Assembly: GCF_002749975.1 (NCBI RefSeq)
Contig: NZ_PEIG01000018.1
Span: forward strand, 1 to 64,000
Origin: Gloeocapsopsis sp. IPPAS B-1203
Lineage (GTDB): Bacteria; Cyanobacteriota; Cyanobacteriia; Cyanobacteriales; Chroococcidiopsidaceae
Length of the DNA: 64,000 nucleotides
Direction of reading: 5' to 3'
Of this stretch, positions 56,436-64,000 are shown piece after piece; positions within the stretch are counted from its first letter, which is position 1; every line of letters starts with the position of its first letter. A program made the translations under genes and the position numbers. A model generated the notes under the pieces. The model was not told the DNA's origin, did not search any database, and saw only the letters and a list, made by a program, of their open reading frames with translations.

Positions 56436-57842
56436 ATGGATTCGCTTTATAAGTCTATCCTTAATTTACAGCAACCTCCACAACTTTTGGCTGTTAGTCC
56501 GGCTACCTTACTTTCACTGGTGAGGGCTGTTATTGATGCTTTAATTGACAATCAAATTTCAGCAACCCTGTGGCTTAAGCTACCGCCAGGAGAAATTTGG
56601 CAAGCAGAAATTCAGCGTTACTACAACCAAGTACAACTTCCACGGACAACTTACATTATTGTTCCTCAAGATCGCAGTAACTTAGATGCAGAGAAATATA
56701 AATTTCCTAGCATTCCGCTTCAACTGAAGTTTAATAACCAGTTGCGTCGTGAATATTTTCTTATGGTTACATCTCCAAGTTTTTGTAGCCTGATTTTTGC
56801 TTATCGACTAGGACCAAAACAACGGCAAAATAAAGCTAAAGAAAACACACTTGGTAAAGGTACTGCACCATTAACCTCAGCAACAATCCGCAAAAAACCT
56901 CCGTTGGTGGCACTTTATTCGTTTGAGGGACACATCGTTCAACCGATACTAAATAATCTCAAACTTGCCGGTGGAGATGAGGTACAAACAACAGTAGAAG
57001 TTGTACCAGCTATCCCTGAACCGTCATTTTTAAATCAAATCTTAACTAAACAAATTCATTACCAAGAACAAATCCGCAGTCGGACTAAATTTCGTCGCAA
57101 CCAGGCACTCAATAAAGCTGTTCGGACAAAAAAGCAAAGTAGTTTTTCTGTCAGAGATGACTTCTTAAGTGAATTATGTCAAGAACTCCGAACACCTCTA
57201 GCACATATGAAAATGGCACTCAGTTTACTAAATTCTCCACAACTTAAACCAGCACAAAAACAAAGGTATTTGCAAGTACTGAGTACAGAATGCGATCGCC
57301 AAAACTCGCTAATTAATGGTCTATTAGACTTAATTCAACTTGATCGCGCAGTGCAAACGCCATTAGAATCAGTGCGCTTGAGTGAGATTGTTCCTGGTGT
57401 TGTTAGTACATATCAACCGTTGGCAACTGAAAAAGGAATTATGCTGGCTTACACTGTACCAGAAGATTTACCGCCAGTTTCTTGTGTTAATGCTTGGTTG
57501 AAACAAATTGTGATTAACTTGTTGCACAATAGCATCAAGTTTACTCCTACTAATGGTCAAGTTTGGGTGCGATCGCGTCTCCAAAACGATTTTGTCCAAC
57601 TTGAATTTCGCGATACAGGTATTGGTATTGCACCCAGCGAAATTCCTAAGATATTCGATCGATTCTATCGCGTCCGTCCCGCTGCAGGCGAAGATGTGAG
57701 TGGTGCAGGGCTAGGTTTAACAATTGTGCAGCAACTTCTGTTACGCTGTGGTGGTTCTATCTCAGTCAAAAGTCGCTTAGGAGAAGGTTCAACCTTTAAT
57801 GTTCTTTTGCCTGTGGATAATTCTCAGAGTTCAGGGACTTAA
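56436..57842 (+). CDS. DICT-type sensor kinase lacking the phospho-accepting histidine
   Basis: 468 residues. The sensor domain (about 15-200) is DICT-like (REYFLMVTSPSFCSLIFAYR, PLVALYSFEGHIVQ). The dimerisation region reads ELCQELRTPLAHMK: Gln249 stands where histidine kinases have the phosphorylated His. The ATPase domain is complete: N-box NLLHNSIKFT (Asn365), DTGIGIAP (393-400) and GAGLGLTI (423-430). There is no membrane helix, so it is cytoplasmic. It can bind ATP but cannot autophosphorylate at the usual site. The next-but-one gene product shares the sensor domain and has the opposite defect. Confidence 0.88.
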   Translation: MDSLYKSILNLQQPPQLLAVSPATLLSLVRAVIDALIDNQISATLWLKLPPGEIWQAEIQRYYNQVQLPRTTYIIVPQDRSNLDAEKYKFPSIPLQLKFNNQLRREYFLMVTSPSFCSLIFAYRLGPKQRQNKAKENTLGKGTAPLTSATIRKKPPLVALYSFEGHIVQPILNNLKLAGGDEVQTTVEVVPAIPEPSFLNQILTKQIHYQEQIRSRTKFRRNQALNKAVRTKKQSSFSVRDDFLSELCQELRTPLAHMKMALSLLNSPQLKPAQKQRYLQVLSTECDRQNSLINGLLDLIQLDRAVQTPLESVRLSEIVPGVVSTYQPLATEKGIMLAYTVPEDLPPVSCVNAWLKQIVINLLHNSIKFTPTNGQVWVRSRLQNDFVQLEFRDTGIGIAPSEIPKIFDRFYRVRPAAGEDVSGAGLGLTIVQQLLLRCGGSISVKSRLGEGSTFNVLLPVDNSQSSGT

Positions 57843-57891
57843 ACAAGAGGAGTTGTGAGTTCTTATTGTTGAGTTCTGAATTACGAGAATT

Positions 57892-57946
57892 CAACTCAAA
57901 ACGTGCTAACGCACCGCTACGCTAACAAAATTCAAAATTCAAAACT
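57892..57946 (+). repeat. 55-nt dispersed repeat, copy 2
   Basis: 52 of 55 bases match the reverse complement of 53303-53357. It sits just after the DICT kinase gene and before the end of the converging ArsR gene, so it may serve as spacer or terminator. Confidence 0.8.
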
Positions 57947-57955
57947 ACCACTCTT

Positions 57956-58216
57956 TCACTTCCCTTGCAATGCTTCACCGTCTAGCTGATACAAGTGGGT
58001 ATTTCCTTCAGGATGCATCTTTACCAAATTCAATTCTTTAAGTTTATTGAGATGATGCGATACCGTTGGTTCTTTTAATTGCAATAGTGTTGCTAATTCT
58101 TCAACACTGCATTCCCGACTCGCTAAAATTCCCAGCATCTTCAATCGACTTTCATTAGCTAACACTTTAAAGAAGCGTAGCAGCGATTGCATCGCGTCCT
58201 GTTCCATACCTTTCAC
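57956..58216 (-). CDS. ArsR-type winged-helix regulator, short
   Basis: 86 residues (GTG start; ATG 58207 is an alternative). A complete ArsR wing is visible: LLRFFKVLANESRLKMLGIL, CSVEELATLLQLKEPTVSHH, LNKLKELNLVKMHPEGNTHL. No metal-binding cysteine pair is present. Many cyanobacterial relatives continue into a DUF2087 domain after this point; here the frame ends ALQGK, so it is truncated or a minimal form. Together with the downstream kinase it is read on the minus strand. Confidence 0.8.
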   Translation of the reverse strand: MKGMEQDAMQSLLRFFKVLANESRLKMLGILASRECSVEELATLLQLKEPTVSHHLNKLKELNLVKMHPEGNTHLYQLDGEALQGK

Positions 58217-58252
58217 TAATTAGACCTGCATCTAATTAGAATTAGATCAATA

Positions 58253-59725
58253 CTAGCTACAGTATTCGGTTTGCTTGACATCTAACGGCAAGAAAATCGT
58301 CAAAACTTCGCCTTCGTGGGGACGTTGTCGGATGATAAGTTTACCGCCAATAGCTTGAAATAACTGTTTGGTAGCTGTCATGTTCAAACTAATATTGCCA
58401 GTTTCAGGTTGAAATGTGAGTAATTGACCAAGCGACTTACGAATTGGTGGTACGGTAGATTCTTCTCCTTTATTTTCTTCGAGTTGAGATTTTGGCAGTA
58501 ATTGCAACTTTAATTGATCTCCCGCTGGAATAACTTGTACTTGGATGTGACTGCCTGGTGGTAAGCTGCGAGTGAAGTTTTCAATTAACCCTGTCAAGAC
58601 TTGATCCAGCATTTTCGGATCGCTGACTACAGTTGGTAGCTGTTGCGGTAAAACAACATCCAAAGTTAAATTACGCCGGCTGGCTTGTTTTTGCCAACGC
58701 GGAACACTCTGCTGTAAGACCTGCGTTAATGACATTGCTGTTAAATAAGTACCTGAGTGCTTGGCAGTACATTTTTCTAGTTCTGCTGCACGGAATAAAA
58801 GCTCCATGCGGTCAATTTGTTCGGTACACTCATGGTCAATGATTTCCAATCGTTGAATTGCATCAGTTGCTAAATCGCGGCGCTTAAGTAGTAAGCGAGT
58901 CAATGTTCGGATTGTCGTTAAGGGTGTCCGTACCTCGTGCGCGAAGGCTTGAAGTAATTCCACATCTACGCGAGGTGTTGCGTGACTTAGTTCTAAATTA
59001 TTATTTTGTGTAGAATTACGAATTTCTTCGTGGGATTCTGGTATGTGCTGCAACAGCAAGCGGCTAAAGTGCATTACTGTTCGGTAATCTGGCACTACTG
59101 GATAATATTGCTGAATAAGTTCATCTAAATGCAATACCGATTCAGAAGTTGTGAGTGCAGCTCTTGCTCTCAAAGCGTACCATGCCTGTTCCACGACTTC
59201 TGGTTCAAAAGAAAATAAAAATACTGGTACACCATAAGCATTTTCTGCGAGAACCATTGCCAAGCTAAATTGTGCAGTTAAAACAAGACAGAACTGTTCT
59301 CGTGCCAGTGGATCTCCAGAAATCAACGGTAACAAAACTCCTGGTTCTCTAGCTACTTGTGATTTTTGTACTGCAGTACTTAAACTTGATGGCAGTAATT
59401 GATGCTGCCAGGAATCTGCCGTAAAAGTCCAAGAAGGTAATTTGTTAACGAGTTGAGGATTGCTAATAACTGGTACGGGACCTGCCAATATTACTCCTTG
59501 AGTAGATAACTGGCAATTCTCATCAACGGTATGTTTAAGGTAGATTTGTTGCAGTAAGTTCTCCAATGCGGCGATCGCAACTCGCCATTGCTGCGCTGTC
59601 ACATCTACTGCAGTGCTTCCTTCATGACTTGCAGACAATAAGCATGAATGACTACCATAGCCGTCGTGTTGTGTGTCATTACTGGCTAGTATCTCACTCA
59701 GTGTTGGTATTATCCATTTGCGCAC
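58253..59725 (-). CDS. Sensor kinase with intact H-box but degenerate ATPase domain
   Basis: 490 residues, GTG start. The N-terminal sensor is DICT-like, related to that of the kinase at 56436 (REQFCLVLTAQFSLAMVLAE, VPVFLFSFEPEVVEQAW). The H-box FAHEVRTPLTTIRT has His263. The C-terminal domain keeps an N-box-like LIENFTRSLPP (Asn383) but has no DxGxG, and GxGLGL is replaced by ETGNISLNMT, so ATP binding is probably lost. It could be phosphorylated in trans. Another reading is a pseudokinase that scaffolds a partner. Confidence 0.85.
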   Translation of the reverse strand: MRKWIIPTLSEILASNDTQHDGYGSHSCLLSASHEGSTAVDVTAQQWRVAIAALENLLQQIYLKHTVDENCQLSTQGVILAGPVPVISNPQLVNKLPSWTFTADSWQHQLLPSSLSTAVQKSQVAREPGVLLPLISGDPLAREQFCLVLTAQFSLAMVLAENAYGVPVFLFSFEPEVVEQAWYALRARAALTTSESVLHLDELIQQYYPVVPDYRTVMHFSRLLLQHIPESHEEIRNSTQNNNLELSHATPRVDVELLQAFAHEVRTPLTTIRTLTRLLLKRRDLATDAIQRLEIIDHECTEQIDRMELLFRAAELEKCTAKHSGTYLTAMSLTQVLQQSVPRWQKQASRRNLTLDVVLPQQLPTVVSDPKMLDQVLTGLIENFTRSLPPGSHIQVQVIPAGDQLKLQLLPKSQLEENKGEESTVPPIRKSLGQLLTFQPETGNISLNMTATKQLFQAIGGKLIIRQRPHEGEVLTIFLPLDVKQTEYCS

Positions 59726-60374
59726 CAGTACTCACCCCTTCAACTCATAATTTTTTAGTAGTGCTTCAATCTTGATGTCAATACATAAGATATCGAGATT
59801 TGGTCATCAATGACAGTCGTAGAACCGAACCCATAAGTCGCAATTTCCGTTGAGGGTAGCTGTATCTTTTCTTTAAGAGGTGAATAGTAAGCTTGAGCCA
59901 GCTTTAATTGCATTCATAAAATACAGAGTAGCTATCACACTTCGATTGCAGTTATCAGATCTTTTAGAAAACGAACTATAAAGTATACAAAGAGAAAACA
60001 TAACAAGAGATGTAAATAAATGTTTTGGTATTTTTTTGCTGTGATTTTAAATATTTATCTAAAAATTACTAATTGTTTCCGATGTGTTTTTGATGGTATA
60101 TCATTCTTGAGTTATAGATAACAATTATTGTTCTCTGCATTTAGCTATTTTTTAGAAGTAAGTTTTATAAATCAAATATAATTACTGTAATAGTTTTTAA
60201 AAACTTTTCTGGAATCATTAAATCTTCAGTATTGATAATATAAGATTTAATCTATATTAGTTTTTCGTATGTTCGTGTTATTTCCATAGGTTGATGCTAT
60301 TTGTTTAATTAAACTGCTAAAAAATTAGGTATTAGAAAAGAAAATACTTGAAAACATAAGTAGGGTAGTAACAA
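59726..60374. other. AT-rich noncoding stretch
   Basis: 649 bases, strongly AT-rich, between a minus-strand kinase and a plus-strand stress gene. It must hold both promoters. I see no palindromic operator, terminator or reading frame worth calling. Confidence 0.4.
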
Positions 60375-61058
60375 ATGGTTAATGACATAAAAAGACGTGC
60401 AATTGGTGTGTTTTCTAGCTATTTGGATGCAGAACAAGCAATCAGTGAACTGCGCGATCGCGGTTTTTCAATGGACAAAATTTCTATCATTGCCCGCGAC
60501 GAAGCAACTCAAGACGAAATCGCAGGAATTGATGTTAACGATACCTTTGATAATAAATCAGGTGAAGGTGCAACAGCGGGAGCGCTGACAGGTGGTGTAT
60601 TAGGAGGAATTACAGGCTTACTAGTTGGTTTGGGTAGTCTTGTCGTACCTGGTGTAGGTCCAGTATTATTTGCAGGAGAAGTCGCTTCAGCATTAACCGC
60701 AGCGATCGCTGGTGGCGCAGTTGGTGCAGTCACAGGTGGTTTACTTGGAGCATTGCTTGGCTTGGGTATTCCTGAAGAAAGAGCAAGAATTTATAATCAA
60801 CGAGTCGCTAGTGGTGGTTATTTAGTCATTGTCGATGGCACTACACAAGACATCATCAACGCCGAATCAATTTTAATGAATCGCGGCATTCAAGAGTTTG
60901 GCATTTATGAAATTCCTGCAACTACTGGCATTCAAACTTCTCTTGCAGATGCAACAACTGAAGTAACTCATAGCACAGAATATAGCGGACCTACTACGAG
61001 TACTATTCCTAATAACGATCCCAATGTTGTCATTATCGATCGCCGCGAACAGATTTAG
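60375..61058 (+). CDS. Glycine-rich stress protein (YflT/GSP17M-like N-terminus)
   Basis: 227 residues. Residues 1-50 ([31 protein letters not shown]) match general stress protein 17M/YflT. A glycine-alanine-rich hydrophobic segment follows (about 65-140, [20 protein letters not shown]), then a second compact domain ([20 protein letters not shown]). The glycine-zipper-like part could insert into or pack on membranes. Related proteins rise under salt, heat or starvation. It ends inside the 3' end of bioF (26-base antisense overlap). Confidence 0.8.
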   Translation: MVNDIKRRAIGVFSSYLDAEQAISELRDRGFSMDKISIIARDEATQDEIAGIDVNDTFDNKSGEGATAGALTGGVLGGITGLLVGLGSLVVPGVGPVLFAGEVASALTAAIAGGAVGAVTGGLLGALLGLGIPEERARIYNQRVASGGYLVIVDGTTQDIINAESILMNRGIQEFGIYEIPATTGIQTSLADATTEVTHSTEYSGPTTSTIPNNDPNVVIIDRREQI

Positions 61059-62238
61059 ATGAAGTGGTAGAAACTATTTTGATGGCGCTCAAAACATCTA
61101 CAAGTTGCTTGATATGAGTAAGAGAATGAGTCGCCATCAGTGAAATCCGAATTCGGCTTGTTGGTACTGTGGGAGGGCGAATTGCAGGAGCAAAAATACC
61201 AGCATCTTGTAAGTGACGAGCAGCAATTAAAGCATCAGCCGCAGTTGGTAATAATAAGCAAAGAATTGCAGAGTCAGAAGGTAATAATTTTAAGTGTGAT
61301 AGTTGATGTATCAGTAATTTAAAATTGTCAATATTGCGCCATAATTGTTGACGCCGTTCGGGTTCTTGCTGAATAATTTGGATTGCTGCTAAAGCTGCTG
61401 CGGTATCTGCAGGTGACAGCGCAGTTGTATATATCCAACTAGGGGCGCGATTGCGTAAGAAATCAATTAAAGTTTTGGTTCCAGCAACATAACCACCTAA
61501 ACTCCCTAAGGCTTTACTGAGTGTTCCAACCTGAATGAGTTGACGTTGCGTACAATCGAAGTGTTCTACACATCCAGCGCCACGTTTGCCCAATACGCCA
61601 GTAGCATGAGCTTCATCAACTAGCAGCATACAGTTGTAATGCTCAGCTAAATTCAGTAGCTCTGATAAAGGACATAAGTCACCATCCATACTAAAAACAC
61701 TATCAGTCAAAATCAGACAGCGACGATAGCGATCGCGTTGTTGATCGAGATGAGTTTGGAGTGATACTAAATCGCAATGCGGATATTCAATCACAGTAGC
61801 ACCGCTGAGAATTGCTCCATTTTTCAACGATGAGTGATTGTATTGATCCGATAAAATAAGATCGCGCTGACCGACTACTGCAGAAACAACGCCCAGATTT
61901 GCCAGATAACCCGAACTAAAGACTAACGCATCTTCGGTTTGCTTAAGAGATGCGATCGCACATTCTAACTCGCGGTGTAATTTGCGGTGTCCGCTGAGAA
62001 GTCGCGAACCTGTACTACCTGTACCATATTTTTGTGTAGCAGTGATTGCAGCTTGAATTAAGCGATCGTCACTGGATAATCCGAGGTAATCATTACTCGC
62101 AAAATTAATCAGCGATCGCCCATTTATTTGCACCATCGCCCCCGAACGTCCTTGAATTGTCTGCACAGTGCGATACCAATCGGCTTTGTGAATAGTTGCA
62201 AGCGATTGTTCAATCCAGTTGTAAGCGTCACTCGGCAT
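61033..62238 (-). CDS. bioF: 8-amino-7-oxononanoate synthase
   Basis: 401 residues. Condenses pimeloyl-ACP/CoA with alanine in biotin synthesis; PLP enzyme of the alpha-oxoamine synthase family. [44 protein letters not shown] and the PLP lysine in [13 protein letters not shown] are all present. The 3' end overlaps the stress protein gene by 26 bases in antisense. Confidence 0.95.
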   Translation of the reverse strand: MPSDAYNWIEQSLATIHKADWYRTVQTIQGRSGAMVQINGRSLINFASNDYLGLSSDDRLIQAAITATQKYGTGSTGSRLLSGHRKLHRELECAIASLKQTEDALVFSSGYLANLGVVSAVVGQRDLILSDQYNHSSLKNGAILSGATVIEYPHCDLVSLQTHLDQQRDRYRRCLILTDSVFSMDGDLCPLSELLNLAEHYNCMLLVDEAHATGVLGKRGAGCVEHFDCTQRQLIQVGTLSKALGSLGGYVAGTKTLIDFLRNRAPSWIYTTALSPADTAAALAAIQIIQQEPERRQQLWRNIDNFKLLIHQLSHLKLLPSDSAILCLLLPTAADALIAARHLQDAGIFAPAIRPPTVPTSRIRISLMATHSLTHIKQLVDVLSAIKIVSTTSSKSVRGDR

Positions 62239-62304
62239 TCTAATTAAGATTTTGATTACTATTGTTCATGGAGAGCAATTTGTCAACAATTTGCAATTCT
62301 CATT

Positions 62305-62336
62305 TCCTCATCCCTCACCCCTCGCTCCTCGCCCCT
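62305..62336. repeat. Degenerate STRR, TCACCCC/CTCGCCCC type
   Basis: Imperfect heptameric C-rich units (CATCCCTCACCCCTCGCTCC) in the spacer before the ABC gene, like the copy at 11362. Confidence 0.6.
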
Positions 62337-62343
62337 AAATTAT

Positions 62344-63327
62344 ATGCCCATCATTTCGGCTGAAAATCTTAGTAAAGTTTATCCTGTAGCCGTTAAAGAA
62401 CCTGGACTGAAAGGAACAATACAACACTTTTTCCGCCGTACTTATCGCATGGTAGAAGCAGTGAAACAAGTTTCCTTTGATATTGAACCAGGAGAAGTTG
62501 TCGGTTTTTTAGGCGCAAATGGTGCAGGAAAAACCACTACCTTAAAAATGCTGACAGGTTTAATTCATCCTTCAGCTGGGCGCGTGCGAGTTGCTGGATA
62601 CATTCCATTTCAGCGGAAACCAGGCTTTTTAAAACAGATCACGCTTGTAATGGGGCAAAAGCAACAGTTGATTTGGGATTTACCTGCATTAGATACTTTA
62701 AAGATCAATGCTGCTGTCTACAACCTCTCAGATAAAGACTATCGTCAGCGTGTCGGCGAACTTACTGAAATGCTTTCACTACAAGGTAAGTTGAACCAGC
62801 CAGTACGCAAGCTGTCGCTTGGAGAACGCATGAAAGCTGAACTGATGGCTGCATTACTCCATCAACCGCAAGTCCTCTTTTTAGACGAACCAACGCTAGG
62901 GCTTGATGTCAATGCTCAAGTAGGAGTACGTGAATTCTTACGCGAGTACAATAAGCGGTATGACGCCACAATTTTATTAACAAGTCACTATATGGCAGAT
63001 ATTAGTGCATTGTGCAAACGCGTGCTAGTTATCCACCAAGGAATGTTAATTTATGATGGCAGTTTAGAAGGACTGATCGATCAATTTGCCCCTTATCGCG
63101 AAGTACAAGTAGAACTCGCACAGCCTTTACCAGAAGCAAAGTTGATGCATTACGGCGAAATCAAATCTATAGAAGGACAATCTGCTCGTTTTTTAGTACA
63201 ACGCGAAGCCTTAACTCGTACTGTTGCGCAAATCTTAGCAGAGTTGGAGGTGATTGACTTAACTGTCACCGATCCACCAGTGGAAGAAGTGATTGGTCGT
63301 GTCTTTAGTGCTGGTGGCGTGTTATGA
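62344..63327 (+). CDS. ABC exporter ATP-binding protein (ABC-2 type)
   Basis: 327 residues. Walker A GANGAGKTTTLKML, signature LSLGERMKAEL, Walker B VLFLDEPTLGLD and the switch His in LLTSHYM are intact. The N-terminal FRRTYRMVEAVKQVSFDIEP and a C-terminal regulatory part are like NatA or viologen-exporter ATPases. The permease ATG overlaps its stop (ATGA), so they form one exporter operon. The substrate is unknown. Confidence 0.95.
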   Translation: MPIISAENLSKVYPVAVKEPGLKGTIQHFFRRTYRMVEAVKQVSFDIEPGEVVGFLGANGAGKTTTLKMLTGLIHPSAGRVRVAGYIPFQRKPGFLKQITLVMGQKQQLIWDLPALDTLKINAAVYNLSDKDYRQRVGELTEMLSLQGKLNQPVRKLSLGERMKAELMAALLHQPQVLFLDEPTLGLDVNAQVGVREFLREYNKRYDATILLTSHYMADISALCKRVLVIHQGMLIYDGSLEGLIDQFAPYREVQVELAQPLPEAKLMHYGEIKSIEGQSARFLVQREALTRTVAQILAELEVIDLTVTDPPVEEVIGRVFSAGGVL

Positions 63328-64000
63328 ATTCAATTATGAAAAAAGCGAGAGTTTTGCTGAGTGCATATTATGCATATATGCTCGAATACCGCGCAGAGTT
63401 ATTTTTGTGGGCTTTGTCTGGTAGCTTGCCACTTATTTTAATGGGAGTATGGACAGAAGCTGCTCAAAGTGGGCAATTTGGATTGTCTCCAGAAGATTTT
63501 GCCCGTTACTTTCTCACTGTATTTGTTGTGAGACAGTTCACTGTTGTTTGGGTAATTTATGAATTTGAGAAAGAAGTTGTCGAAGGAAAACTTTCACCGC
63601 GTTTATTACAACCAATTGATCCTGTCTGGCATCATGTCGCCTCGCATCTTTCTGAGAGATTAGCACGTCTTCCATTTGCTTTAGCATTGGTAGGATTGTT
63701 TTTTATTCTTTACCCTCAAGCCGTTTGGATACCGAGTTTGAGTCACATCTTATTGTTTGCGATCGCAGTCATCTTTGCTTTTATTCTAAGATTTTTGATT
63801 CAATACACATTTGCACTCTTCGCATTTTGGACTGAAAGAGCTAATGCAATAGAAAACTTTTGGTTCTTATTTTATCTATTTTTTTCAGGTTTAATTGCTC
63901 CTTTAGACGTGTTTCCAGAAAATATTCGCAACGTCTTGCTTTGGACGCCTTTTCCGTATTTAATTGATTTTCCTGCATCACTACTCATTGGTTTACCTGT
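63324..64000 (+). CDS. ABC-2 type permease, partial
   Basis: About 225 codons to the window edge. MKKARVLLSAYYAYMLEYRA then several membrane helices (LFLWALSGSLPLILMGVW, LARLPFALALVGLFFILYPQ, ILLFAIAVIFAFILRFLIQY, FWFLFYLFFSGLIAPLDVFP). It belongs to the COG3694-type ABC-2 permeases, which usually come with a second permease gene just downstream. Confidence 0.93.
   Translation, partial: MNSIMKKARVLLSAYYAYMLEYRAELFLWALSGSLPLILMGVWTEAAQSGQFGLSPEDFARYFLTVFVVRQFTVVWVIYEFEKEVVEGKLSPRLLQPIDPVWHHVASHLSERLARLPFALALVGLFFILYPQAVWIPSLSHILLFAIAVIFAFILRFLIQYTFALFAFWTERANAIENFWFLFYLFFSGLIAPLDVFPENIRNVLLWTPFPYLIDFPASLLIGLP

Overview
The window is a chromosomal segment of a cyanobacterium. It carries ndhH, a petH with an N-terminal phycobilisome-linker domain, phosphoribulokinase, psb30, a CAAD/CURT1-type thylakoid protein, DUF2808, DUF4079 and SLH proteins. 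Octameric GCGATCGC (HIP1) palindromes are dense throughout, and heptameric tandem repeats (STRR type) lie between genes. Gene style suggests the Chroococcidiopsis/Gloeocapsopsis/Nostocales side of the phylum, but I cannot place it further from sequence alone. I saw no rRNA, tRNA, CRISPR array or intact transposase.

Left part (1-17.5 kb), core genome: the end of ndhH overlapping a MidA/NDUFAF7-type methyltransferase, small membrane proteins, an SLH protein, hom, petH divergent from prk, valS, an ABC1/UbiB kinase-like protein, recN and an AAA-like ATPase protein with a regulator-type N-terminus. An AT-rich 1.4 kb gap follows.

Accessory region (18.8-32.8 kb): a co-directional block that looks like an undescribed metabolic/sensory locus. 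It contains a large DJ-1/PfpI protein, a benzoylformate-decarboxylase-like TPP enzyme broken by a one-base deletion, remnants of a VOC protein and an NTF2/SnoaL-like protein joined out of frame, a double EthD-domain protein, a half VOC protein, a cholesterol-oxidase-like GMC flavoenzyme, an NTF2-ankyrin fusion, a second DJ-1/PfpI protein, a GlgX-like debranching enzyme, a sugar 2-epimerase (AGE) fused to a C-terminal STAS domain, and a GLIC-like pentameric ligand-gated ion channel. The enzyme set suggests oxidation and decarboxylation of a small organic substrate alongside alpha-glucan and sugar turnover. Several members are decaying in this strain.

Middle (32.8-46.5 kb): DUF2808 and DUF4079 proteins, a YrhK-like protein, an epimerase, a MATE exporter, an SDR, a truncated LysR regulator, a toxin-first RelE/HTH toxin-antitoxin pair, an AraC regulator, a half-size GDT1 exporter pair, a YkgJ protein, psb30, a sugar acetyltransferase, a glyoxalase-like protein and recJ.

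Right part (46.5-64 kb): a hybrid histidine kinase overlapping a REC-PAS-GGDEF-EAL c-di-GMP regulator, an SbcD-like nuclease, cysH, a glutaredoxin-like protein, murE, two related sensor kinases with complementary defects flanking an ArsR regulator, a glycine-rich stress protein, bioF, and an ABC exporter whose permease runs off the window edge. Two dispersed repeat families were found by eye: a 60-nt element with a covarying hairpin at 29.4 and 51.9 kb, and a 55-nt repeat in inverted orientation at 53.3 and 57.9 kb.
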